This document shows positions 16,954-24,671 of a stretch of 64,000 nt of DNA, one piece after another. The DNA comes from Peribacillus asahii (GTDB lineage: Bacteria > Bacillota > Bacilli > Bacillales > DSM-1321): positions 25,328 through 89,327 of the forward strand of contig NZ_QWVS01000059.1 of assembly GCF_003570725.1 (NCBI RefSeq), given 5' to 3'. The notes beneath the pieces were generated by a model, which saw only the letters and a list, made by a program, of their open reading frames with translations, searched no databases and had not been told where the DNA came from. Position numbers and translations under genes: made by a program. Positions within the stretch are counted from its first letter, which is position 1; each line of letters starts with the position of its first letter.

Positions 16954-16981
16954 TATACGGAGATGAAAAAAAAAGGTTTCA
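16954..16981 (-). promoter_or_regulatory. ECF-sigma promoter (SigW/SigM/SigX type) for the ter locus
   Basis: On the minus strand TGAAAC (16981-16976) and CGTA (16959-16956) are separated by exactly 16 bases, with the T-rich block after TGAAACC typical of SigW-class promoters. In B. subtilis the yceC operon is controlled by SigB and ECF sigma factors, which agrees with this site. Transcription would start about 200 bases before the first terD gene. Confidence 0.8.
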
Positions 16982-17040
16982 AAAATTTTTCTTTTTTACG
17001 AAAGGTTTCGCTCAACAACGTCCTATAACAGAGCCTTATC

Positions 17041-17107
17041 AAAAAAGCACCTCACAATGAAAGAATTTTGACACAATCAAAACTTTCTCATTGCGAGGTG
17101 CTTTTTC
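17041..17107 (-). terminator. Terminator of the histidine-kinase gene
   Basis: A long imperfect stem-loop: AAAAAGCACCTCGCAATGA pairs with TCATTGTGAGGTGCTTTTTT on the minus strand. It lies 25 bases after the kinase stop codon. Confidence 0.8.
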
Positions 17108-17131
17108 CCTATGCTATACGATACTCTACCT

Positions 17132-18454
17132 TTAATTCGACTCACCACTTTTAGGAATCGGAATTCTAAGTGTAACAGTTGTTTCATTTATATTAGACTG
17201 AATGGAAATATCCCCACGATATTCTGTTACTAATTCTTTCACGATAAATAATCCTTGCCCTCTTACTTTTCCCTCTTGTACCTTTTTCGTCGAAAAACCA
17301 CTTTTAAAAATCTTCTCTCGATTTTTGTCCGTAATCATCGGTCCTGTATTACTTACTTCAAATACATATTTAGAGTCACATACTTTACACTCAACCTGCA
17401 TAAATCGTTCATTCTCAGGAAGCTCACTTGTTGCTTCAATCGCATTATCAATCACATTGGATAACAATTTAATTAAATCCGTTGTTTTAATCCTATCAAA
17501 TGAGTCATTTGCTATCTCAAATTCCGTCTCGATATTATAATTTTGAGCAGCTAGTCTCTTCACTTCCAAAAGCACAGATAATCCAGGATTATTCACATTT
17601 AGATTCATAGAAGTAATCGAATGAATCTCTTTAGAAAGAGCACTTATATAATCTAATGCCTTTTCAAATTCTCCTAATTTAAGAAGGCCATGGATCACTT
17701 GAACATGATTGGAAAAATCATGCCGTAAAGAACGTACAGAAGCAAGTAAGGATTGAAATTCCCAATGATATGTCTCCTCCGTATCTCCTACTTTTGTTTT
17801 TAATTCATTTCGATACCATCGATGCATAATTAAAAACGCGATAAGCAGTATAACGACAAACAATCCATTAAAAACGAAGATTGACACACTGCTTTTTATA
17901 ACTTTCTCGCTAATATTATTGATTTCATCCGCACTAATATCGATGGCTAAGTAACCAATAATTTTATCTTTGTCATCCTTTATTGGGGCTCCAACCGTTA
18001 AATACTCCCCATATTCGGAATCTTCTAAAATGCTCGTATAAAACGTATGTCCTTCATAAGCCATTCTAACCTGCTTTTCCGGGACCGTGCACACTCCACC
18101 AATCGGAAACTCTAGGTTATTAGGCATCGCTGCAATCATAGCTCTAGACACTTTAGGATTATCAATCTCAAGTGTATATACATGCAAAGCTCCAGTTTTC
18201 TTTCTGGCATCATCTAAATAATGTTTGATTTCCGAATATTCCTGGTTTTTTACCGGATTTTCAAGAAAACGCTTATATGTATCTACATTCAAATGATCGG
18301 CTATAGATTTTGCCACTTCCAGCATTTGGTTAGCGTTGGATTTCTCAGTTGACTTTTTAATACTTAATATCGAAGTAAACATATTAAGCATGACGAATAA
18401 TAATAATAAAAGGATAGAATATACAATTATAGATTTCAGTTTTGCACTTTTCAT
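17132..18454 (-). CDS. Orphan sensor histidine kinase with extracytoplasmic sensor domain
   Basis: A 440-residue membrane kinase. Residues 9-31 and about 195-216 are membrane spans flanking a roughly 160-residue extracytoplasmic Cache-like domain. The cytoplasmic part has a Spo0B/CitA-like dimerisation helix with the phospho-acceptor in RSLRHDFSNHVQVIHGLL (about residue 250). A GHKL ATPase domain follows with an N-box (LSNVIDNAIEATSELP) and a G-box (KVRGQGLFIVKELV). No response regulator is adjacent, so the partner is elsewhere; DcuS/CitA-like or AgrC-like signalling is possible. It is a single-gene unit with its own terminator. Confidence 0.85.
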   Translation of the reverse strand: MKSAKLKSIIVYSILLLLLFVMLNMFTSILSIKKSTEKSNANQMLEVAKSIADHLNVDTYKRFLENPVKNQEYSEIKHYLDDARKKTGALHVYTLEIDNPKVSRAMIAAMPNNLEFPIGGVCTVPEKQVRMAYEGHTFYTSILEDSEYGEYLTVGAPIKDDKDKIIGYLAIDISADEINNISEKVIKSSVSIFVFNGLFVVILLIAFLIMHRWYRNELKTKVGDTEETYHWEFQSLLASVRSLRHDFSNHVQVIHGLLKLGEFEKALDYISALSKEIHSITSMNLNVNNPGLSVLLEVKRLAAQNYNIETEFEIANDSFDRIKTTDLIKLLSNVIDNAIEATSELPENERFMQVECKVCDSKYVFEVSNTGPMITDKNREKIFKSGFSTKKVQEGKVRGQGLFIVKELVTEYRGDISIQSNINETTVTLRIPIPKSGESN

Positions 18455-18668
18455 AGAAATAGTTCTACCTCATCTCTATCAACCATCTGATAGTTAACCT
18501 TACCTTTTCATTCAGTTTACTATATTTAAGAATATAGCAACATCCTTTTCCGAAAAAATGCCGCTGCTACATCAATCGCTTTTCTAATAAAACTTGCCTG
18601 TTTATTATAATCGTTTATTTCAGATAAGTATATATCCTACTTATCCTATATGTAAAATAAATTTCTAA

Positions 18669-18722
18669 CAAAAAAACAACCCCCTAATGATTGACAGATA
18701 TCAAACTATCAATCATTAGGGG
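18669..18722 (-). terminator. Terminator of the amt operon
   Basis: A 13-bp stem CCCCTAATGATTG (18681-18693) with CAATCATTAGGGG (18710-18722), then GTTGTTTTTTT on the minus strand. Confidence 0.9.
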
Positions 18723-18734
18723 CTCATTTAAGTA

Positions 18735-20030
18735 TCATTTATACATCTCATCTCGCATCTCTTTTACATCACCTCGATAAGAATAATCTTCTATTCGAAT
18801 AAATTCATTATCTGCATGTGTCGCGCGTATACCATGGTAACTAATATCCAACCCTATCTCTTCCTCTTCATCTGTAGAGCGAATTGGAATCCAAATATTA
18901 ATAGTTTTAAAAGCAATCCATGTTAATAAAAATCCCCAAGTACACAACGCTGTTAGCCCTAGAATTTGAACCCCTAACAAGTGCCAACTACCATCTGTAA
19001 AAAGTCCGCCTTCAGTAGCAAATAGCCCTACCGCTATCGTACCCCAAATCCCAGATACTGCATGTACAGGAAACGCACCTACAGGGTCATCAATTCTTCT
19101 TGCTTCTAGCCAATTCGTTGCAGCCATCATCAATAACCCCGAAACAGCACCGATGATAATAGCTGCATAATCATTTACAAAGGCACATCCAGCTGTTATT
19201 CCAACCAAACCGGCTAAAGAGCCGTTAATAACAGATGGTGCATCTGAACGTCCATAACGAAATAATGTATAAAGAAGAGTGACAGCTCCTCCTGATGCAG
19301 CAGAAAGCATCGTCACGATAGCAATATGCCCAATACGTGCATCCGTAGCCTGTAATGTACTTCCAGCATTAAAACCAAACCATCCGAACCATAACAAAAA
19401 TGCGCCGACCGATACTAATTGTAGATTACTAGGTAAGGCAACGGAACTAGAACCAAACTCAGAGAATTTTCCTTTTCGCGGACCAATTAGGATTGCTGCT
19501 GCCAATGCAGCAGAACCACCTAGTGCATGGATGACCGCAGATCCGGCAAAATCCTGCATTCCTAACTCACTTAACCAACCGCCCCCCCAAATCCAATGAC
19601 CAGCAATCGGATAAATAAAAGCCGTCATGAGAACGACATATAAAAGGTAGGCCCGGAAGTTAATTCTTTCTGCAACAGCTCCTGATACAATAGAAATTAC
19701 CGCAATAACAAAAGCTCCCTGAAATAGCCAAAATGCATCTATTGAAATATTCAAATCTAAATGTGATAAATCTCCTTTTAATAAAAAGCCGCTCGTTCCG
19801 ACAATTCCTAAAAAATCAGCCCCGTGCATTAAGCCAAAACCAATTAGAAAATAACAAAGTGTACCAATCGTAATATCAGCGAACACTTTCATAATAATAT
19901 TCACGCTATTCTTGGATCGAACAAAGCCTGCCTCTAATAGAGCAAATCCCCCCTCCATCAATAAAATCATCGCTGCTGTTAACACTACCCAAATTGTGTC
20001 TAAGCCTGAACTCAAGGTTTCCAGTGTCAT
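18735..20030 (-). CDS. amt: Ammonium transporter (Amt/MEP/Rh family)
   Basis: An ammonium channel of about 431 residues with eleven predicted membrane spans. Typical Amt segments are visible: MILLMEGGFALLEAGFVRSK (first span and loop), GSAVIHALGGSAALAAAILI, WFGWFGFNAGSTL, and DDPVGAFPVHAVSGIWG, whose His belongs to the twin-His pore. The C-terminal cytoplasmic tail is present. I start it at the ATG at 20030 (GGAGG 11 bases upstream); the GTG at 20057 lies inside the previous gene. It begins 2 bases after the stop of a small coiled-coil gene, where many bacteria have glnK. Confidence 0.92.
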   Translation of the reverse strand: MTLETLSSGLDTIWVVLTAAMILLMEGGFALLEAGFVRSKNSVNIIMKVFADITIGTLCYFLIGFGLMHGADFLGIVGTSGFLLKGDLSHLDLNISIDAFWLFQGAFVIAVISIVSGAVAERINFRAYLLYVVLMTAFIYPIAGHWIWGGGWLSELGMQDFAGSAVIHALGGSAALAAAILIGPRKGKFSEFGSSSVALPSNLQLVSVGAFLLWFGWFGFNAGSTLQATDARIGHIAIVTMLSAASGGAVTLLYTLFRYGRSDAPSVINGSLAGLVGITAGCAFVNDYAAIIIGAVSGLLMMAATNWLEARRIDDPVGAFPVHAVSGIWGTIAVGLFATEGGLFTDGSWHLLGVQILGLTALCTWGFLLTWIAFKTINIWIPIRSTDEEEEIGLDISYHGIRATHADNEFIRIEDYSYRGDVKEMRDEMYK

Positions 20031-20032
20031 CT

Positions 20033-20440
20033 CTAGTTGTCCTCCGTTTCTTGCCACTCCCTTAGTTCCTCTATCAAACTAGGCGATAAGACTATTTCCC
20101 GTCTATTTGGTTCTGCTTCCAATAAGGAAAGAATACTATTTAATGCTCTAATTTTCTGCTTAATCTTTTCAATCTCATTAAATCGTTCTTTTACATTTAC
20201 TAAGTATTCCACCGCTTGATGATGACCAGGCGGACGTCCAGTAAAGAGCTTTCGAAATGTAGATAAAGATTGATAATAAGCTTCCTCGATTCTTTTCTTC
20301 TTCTCAAATATATGGATTTTATATTTAAGCAAATCAATGTCTATTTCTTTTTTATTCTTAATCTCTTTTAATATCGAAATTAATTCATCTGATGAAACTT
20401 CAAGAATAACAGTATTATACAACCCATCCAAAATCAACAT
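20033..20440 (-). CDS. Unknown coiled-coil protein coupled to amt (135 aa)
   Basis: A soluble protein of 135 residues: an N-terminal strand-rich part (MLILDGLYNTVILEVSSDELI, cut for length), then long charged helices (IDLLKYKIHIFEKKKRIEEA; VKERFNEIEKIKQKIRALNS) and an acidic C-terminus. It shows none of the PII (GlnB/GlnK) signatures, such as the T-loop tyrosine region. Its stop is 2 bases from the Amt start, implying translational coupling. It may regulate or localise the transporter; that is inference. I do not recognise the family. Confidence 0.7.
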   Translation of the reverse strand: MLILDGLYNTVILEVSSDELISILKEIKNKKEIDIDLLKYKIHIFEKKKRIEEAYYQSLSTFRKLFTGRPPGHHQAVEYLVNVKERFNEIEKIKQKIRALNSILSLLEAEPNRREIVLSPSLIEELREWQETEDN

Positions 20441-20530
20441 GATTTGTCATATCTCCTAACATGTAAATGTTATATAAAATATTATATGAATAAACCTAAT
20501 ATGAGTCAATACTTTAAAAATTCCGACATT

Positions 20531-20716
20531 AATTCCAGCAATTATATTGCTGGAATCATTGTTAATCATTAGAAAAGCTCATCCATTTAGATGAGCTTAC
20601 CAGCTACTTTCAAAAAAATAGGAAATAAAAACCCAAGTCGAGAAAAACGAATTATTTTTCTCGACTTGGGTTTTGAGGGACTTATTAGACAGCCCTCTTT
20701 CTGCATTGCAGGTAAA
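20531..20716. other. Hairpin-rich spacer with terminator and IS-like end
   Basis: Three hairpins lie in a row: ATTCCAGCAATT.. (20531-20554), AAGCTCATC..GATGAGCTT (20574-20598), and a long terminator at 20626-20674 (AAAACCCAAGTCGAGAAAA stem) that serves the peptidase gene on the minus strand. After it, GGGACTTATTAGACAGCCC resembles an insertion-sequence terminus, suggesting an old insertion. Confidence 0.55.
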
Positions 20717-21904
20717 TCACATATACAGCCCTGCTAAAAATATTCCGAGTGATTCTTGATAGATTTCTTGAAACTGTGATAATGGAAGTGGATTCGTTCC
20801 CTGTCCTAATTCCACTGTAAACCCCGGTCTTCTCCAATCCTGGATAAACCAATCTTTATATCCAGCATAACTTTCGATTGTTTGAACAGGTTCATACCCG
20901 CTCACCCGACTAAACTCATTTACCATCACTTCCGATTCAGGAGGCTCTAAATTTTGAAATCCCCAGTAAATCACTCGACCTTGAGTATGAAACGCTAATG
21001 CTCTGCTAAAATCTCTTCTCCTGGTCAAATCCGCCATCGCAACAGCTTCTGGCTCTGTAAGTGGTCCTTCACCAGAATAATCTCTCGGCCCTGGCTTATC
21101 AGGATTACGCGCCTTTTCCAATTCCCATTTGGCCGGAAATTGGTCATTTAAATCAACACCTCGAATATTCGCTTTCCATCCTGAAAAATCCATACTCCCT
21201 CCATTCCATTGTATAACATTGCTTCTATAAGGCTCAGTAGACGGTGGACCTTGTAAAACGAGGTTTACTCCATCAGGGTTGACCATCGGAACAATCGATA
21301 ATGTAGATTGCTGATATAAAGGTAGCATCTGTACACCACGGATCGTATTCATATTCGTTAACGCCAACAAATAATCATTAAGAAAAGTCATAATAACCGG
21401 TGTTGTGATCCATTCATTGGCATGAAACGCCCCATTATAATGCACTCGCTTATTGCCTTTTCCGATTAAAACTTCAGAGATATTTCTACCAAGTACCGAA
21501 TTCCCAATGGAGGATGTTTGAATAAACGGGTAAACGCTCGATAATCTCCTTATATCATCCCTCAATGTTTCATAAGAATAGTTTTGCTCTCCTCGCACAA
21601 GCCTCCAGGTAATACGCAGCGGAACCTTAATGGTTTGACCGATGCTCAACGCGTTCGGATTAATAGACGGGTTCACAAGGTATAGGGCATCTAATGAAAG
21701 ATTTCGGTTCGTTGCAATACTCCATAAAGAATCACCTTGCTTTATCCGATAATTTACCGTAGTAAAACCTGGAATCTTCACTCGTTGACCAATCGAAAGC
21801 ATATTAGCTTGCATTACATTGGAGTCTTGAATAAGACGAATTGGTATCTTGAACAATTGACTGTAATACCATAAGGAGTCACCCCTCCTTACAAAAACGT
21901 CCAT
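20717..21904 (-). CDS. LysM-containing M14 peptidase (gamma-D-glutamyl-L-diamino acid endopeptidase type)
   Basis: About 395 residues. Two N-terminal LysM repeats (residues 1-48 with RRGDSLWYYSQLF, and 50-97 with IKQGDSLWSIA) bind peptidoglycan. A zinc carboxypeptidase domain follows. Zinc ligands are in FHANEWITT (HxxE) and AFHTQGRVI (His), and the catalytic Glu is in FTVELGQG. Such enzymes cut the gamma-D-Glu-diaminopimelate bond of spore or vegetative peptidoglycan (ENP1/YqgT type). I choose the ATG at 21904 because GGGAGG lies 6 bases upstream; a longer frame to 21946 has no ribosome site. No signal peptide, so it may act in the mother cell or spore. Confidence 0.85.
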   Translation of the reverse strand: MDVFVRRGDSLWYYSQLFKIPIRLIQDSNVMQANMLSIGQRVKIPGFTTVNYRIKQGDSLWSIATNRNLSLDALYLVNPSINPNALSIGQTIKVPLRITWRLVRGEQNYSYETLRDDIRRLSSVYPFIQTSSIGNSVLGRNISEVLIGKGNKRVHYNGAFHANEWITTPVIMTFLNDYLLALTNMNTIRGVQMLPLYQQSTLSIVPMVNPDGVNLVLQGPPSTEPYRSNVIQWNGGSMDFSGWKANIRGVDLNDQFPAKWELEKARNPDKPGPRDYSGEGPLTEPEAVAMADLTRRRDFSRALAFHTQGRVIYWGFQNLEPPESEVMVNEFSRVSGYEPVQTIESYAGYKDWFIQDWRRPGFTVELGQGTNPLPLSQFQEIYQESLGIFLAGLYM

Positions 21905-22167
21905 ATTGTACCTCCCAGTGTGCTTATTTTCCTCGAGGGTTGGCACCTACTCCAATATATGCCTAATTCCACTATACATGTCGAGATTGATATGATGACA
22001 TGTTGTTTTAAATTCCCTCCGCTCTGCTTAGACATCATAAAGCACCGTACTACCGCTAGCTTCAACCCGCACTGACTACTTCTCATCAAATTCTAATAAT
22101 TATCTCATATTCACTTAATAATTCTTGTCTATGATAGAACCATCAAATAGAAAAAGGAGAGTTAATC

Positions 22168-22860
22168 ATGAAAAATAAATGGAAGAAAATCCTCATTGGA
22201 ACAGCTCTAATGGCTGGAGTGGGCGTAGCCGGAGGAGTAGCGGGAGTGGAATCAGCCAAGGAACAACCAGCATCTTCACAAGACTTCTTCGCCAATGTTC
22301 AATCCGTGGATGAAACAGGCAATTTAGTTAAAGTAAATGAAAACCAAGCCAACGTTCACAAAGCAATCGAATCCATCGCAAATGAAAGCACAACAAACGA
22401 TGAGGTACAAATTCAACAAGTATCTTCTAACACTCGTGAAGTCCAAGGGAAGGTTGTTTCCTATAAGAAAACTAGCATTAAAGTATCCTTTCCTTTCGGA
22501 GGAACTGCCACATACAAAATTAATAAAAACACAAAAATTGATGATGATTCGATTCGATTAAAAAAAGGCGTACTCGTTGAGATAGAAGTATCAAACAAAA
22601 CTGCCCGCGAAATCGAAACAGAACGAAACATTGAGTATTCAGCTACCATTATCTCCGATAGCAAACAGAAAATGACTGTCAATTTTAAAGGAAAAAAGAA
22701 AACATTCCAAAAGACAAGTGGATATGTATTAGATCGTGATGGCTACCGCGGCAGTCTAAAAGGGGTTCCAGTGGAGCTTAAATTGAATAGCAGCTTTAAA
22801 TTAGTTAAAGCCGAAATCGATGATGATTTCTATGATGATGACGATGATCGCTTTGATTAA
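22168..22860 (+). CDS. Secreted or membrane-anchored protein with acidic tail (230 aa)
   Basis: AAGGAGAG precedes the ATG. Residues 1-30 form a signal peptide or anchor (KNKWKKILIGTALMAGVGVA), with possible cleavage near GVESAKEQ. The mature part is lysine- and serine-rich with repeated beta-strand patterns (VQGKVVSYKKTSIKVSFPFGG; KMTVNFKGKKKTFQK; lengths shortened) that resemble small OB/PepSY-like extracellular folds. The last 13 residues are almost all Asp (DDDFYDDDDDRFD), a possible cation-binding tail. Function unknown; monocistronic. Confidence 0.65.
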   Translation: MKNKWKKILIGTALMAGVGVAGGVAGVESAKEQPASSQDFFANVQSVDETGNLVKVNENQANVHKAIESIANESTTNDEVQIQQVSSNTREVQGKVVSYKKTSIKVSFPFGGTATYKINKNTKIDDDSIRLKKGVLVEIEVSNKTAREIETERNIEYSATIISDSKQKMTVNFKGKKKTFQKTSGYVLDRDGYRGSLKGVPVELKLNSSFKLVKAEIDDDFYDDDDDRFD

Positions 22861-22936
22861 TATCATTAATTAAATCATCACATTTTTTCAATTTGTTTAT
22901 GCTAAAACGTAAAAAGCACTTGTTGCCTGTAATGAA

Positions 22937-22977
22937 GTGACCCCTAAAAATGTCTAACAATTGGGGTGCAGTTCAAA
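22937..22977. mobile_element. Short IS3-like end remnant
   Basis: GTGACCCCTAAAAATGTCTA followed by ACAATTGGGGTGCAGTTC matches the style of IS3-family termini (TGxACCCC). Flanking sequences AAGCAC(T)TGTTGCC and GGCAATCAGGTGCTTT form a weak hairpin around it. No transposase remains. Confidence 0.4.
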
Positions 22978-23072
22978 AAGGCAATCAGGTGCTTTCTTCC
23001 ATACTATAAAATTTATCCATTATTAATATCACATTTTATTTCATATATTTTCAACTTGTACTCTCTTTGTTT

Positions 23073-23543
23073 CTATTCAAGTATCTTTAAAAATTCAGTA
23101 AAGTTATCTGCCACATTATATATAACAGGCTCAAACTCACCGGATTCTTCATGAGACCATATACAAACAGATGGATTATTTTTATCTGTTCTAAAATCTA
23201 AGCATACAAAGTCACCCGCAAATACACTAGCTATTGGCAATACCTCTGCCCCTAATAAGTCTTCGTTATCAGTTAACCTTTCACCTATTTGTGAAAATAC
23301 AACATCTATGTCATAAATTCCTTTTGGATGATTCTCAATATCATCTAATATACACAAAAACCTTTCTATTGCATAACCGCGGTTGTTACACTCAAATGTT
23401 GCTTCCTCAACCTTTACACCATTATTTTCTTTTATAAATTCTAAGAAAGACTCTGGTAATGAAAGTCTCCAAAACTTTTCGTGATTTTTTATTAATTCCT
23501 CTGAAGGCAACGGCCTTACTACAGTGTCCTGTATTATTTTCAT
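23073..23543 (-). CDS. SMI1/KNR4-family immunity protein
   Basis: A 156-residue SMI1/KNR4 (SUKH) protein. The family pattern is clear: LPSEELIKNHEKFWRLSLPE (N-terminal helix), FIKENNGVKVEE, then DFVCLDFRTDKNNPSVCIWS with the typical FxxDFR-like strand, and VADNFTEFLKILE at the end. SUKH proteins commonly neutralise polymorphic toxins. I start it at the ATG at 23543, behind AAAGGAGAAG. It lies just downstream of a truncated LXG toxin gene, so it is probably that toxin's surviving immunity gene. Confidence 0.8.
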   Translation of the reverse strand: MKIIQDTVVRPLPSEELIKNHEKFWRLSLPESFLEFIKENNGVKVEEATFECNNRGYAIERFLCILDDIENHPKGIYDIDVVFSQIGERLTDNEDLLGAEVLPIASVFAGDFVCLDFRTDKNNPSVCIWSHEESGEFEPVIYNVADNFTEFLKILE

Positions 23544-23949
23544 ATTTCTTCTCCTTTCTTTCTTCAATGTCGTTAAAGATTTGCTGGAGATCTTCTTGCT
23601 GCTGGGTGACCATTTCTTTCGCTAACTGATTCGACTGAGACAGATTTTCTTCTAGGAAAGGTACTTTTACAACGGTGTCTCCTGATAGTTGAACATCTTC
23701 TTCCATTCCTTGAATGCCTTCGAAAAAAGCCACTTGTTGATTAATAAGCAAAATCCATACATCAACTACATCGATTTGTGCTTTATAAAATCCTTTGATA
23801 GCTTCTGCTCCGTTGCCGAGAAAATTCCCATTATCTACAATTCTAGCAAACTCTATTTTTAATTGCTGAAATTGATCTTTTAATGCTTTATATTGCTTGG
23901 CACGTTCTTCAACAGAATGAACCAACGTGTCGGCTTCATATATTTTCAA
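23544..23949 (-). pseudogene. Truncated LXG-domain toxin gene
   Basis: From the TTG at 23949 (GAGGGG 8 bases upstream) the frame gives about 133 residues of the LXG domain, the N-terminal secretion module of type VII/WXG-like polymorphic toxins: MKIYEADTLVHSVEERAKQY, then GNGAEAIKGFYKAQIDVVDV and LINQQVAFFEGIQGMEEDV. After ..DLQQIFNDIEE it runs straight into the ribosome site of the immunity gene and continues out of frame to about 23422. LXG toxins usually have a longer N-terminal domain plus a C-terminal toxin domain; both are deleted here. Confidence 0.75.
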
Positions 23950-24092
23950 AATCAATGCCCCTCATATTTCTTTTTTAAATAACATTTTTACCCTTAGCTA
24001 CAACTTTCTTCTTTTTTATAATAAAGGATTCATATTATTCTTAAAAAAGGAAATATACCTAAATCAATAGCTTCACTAACGTCTTATTAACC

Positions 24093-24131
24093 AAAAAACA
24101 AAGACTAAACCATAAAAAGTTTAGTCTCTGT
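24093..24131 (-). terminator. Terminator of the oxidoreductase-membrane protein pair
   Basis: Stem AGACTAAAC (24102-24110) with GTTTAGTCT (24119-24127), then TTGTTTTTTGG on the minus strand. Confidence 0.8.
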
Positions 24132-24134
24132 TTG

Positions 24135-24659
24135 TTAACAACTATTTCTGAATTTCTTTCTCCTCACCACTTCCCATATTCCACACATGCATAAAATTAT
24201 CCCGAACACAGTCAGAAATATGCTAGGAGAAACTACTTTCATAAATGAAAGTGCAATCATAATGACGCCAACTATTAAGTAGTGATTGATAGCATGTACA
24301 TGATACGATCGTTGTTTAGTATGCCATGCTCGAAAATACCCTTGTAAAAAACCTAATACAATTTGTGTCATAAGAGCCACATAAGGGAGATATTCAATTA
24401 GAAGCTTCCAATATCCAACGACTATATACACTACTCCCATCGCTACATAAACAGATGTGATAAAAGAACGTGGTTTCTCTCCTCTGGATTGAAAGAAACG
24501 ATACCCCCATGCAGCCGCAAAAGAGAATGTGGCAAATAACCAAGCAAATAAGGTATAACTAAAAGACACTTCTTTCAACCAAACAATATAATATGGAAAA
24601 ATTACAACTTGTCCAACTGTGACAATAAGAGGAATATACCGTTCAATTTTATTCTGCAT
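24135..24659 (-). CDS. Small integral membrane protein (174 aa)
   Basis: A 174-residue protein with about five membrane spans (residues 9-28, 35-52, 65-85, 92-110, 125-160) and short basic loops (RFFQSRGEKPRS; RAWHTKQRSYHVH). The His-rich loop could bind cofactor or heme, but that is speculation. It starts 12 bases after the FAD oxidoreductase stop codon, so the two are co-transcribed and may form a membrane-associated redox pair. Family not recognised. Confidence 0.65.
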   Translation of the reverse strand: MQNKIERYIPLIVTVGQVVIFPYYIVWLKEVSFSYTLFAWLFATFSFAAAWGYRFFQSRGEKPRSFITSVYVAMGVVYIVVGYWKLLIEYLPYVALMTQIVLGFLQGYFRAWHTKQRSYHVHAINHYLIVGVIMIALSFMKVVSPSIFLTVFGIILCMCGIWEVVRRKKFRNSC

Positions 24660-24671
24660 GTTTTCGCCTTC

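Noticed and set aside
16900..17000. A second, SigB-type promoter for the ter locus
   Set aside because: Expected from B. subtilis but no GTTTAA/GGGTAT pair with correct spacing was found by eye.
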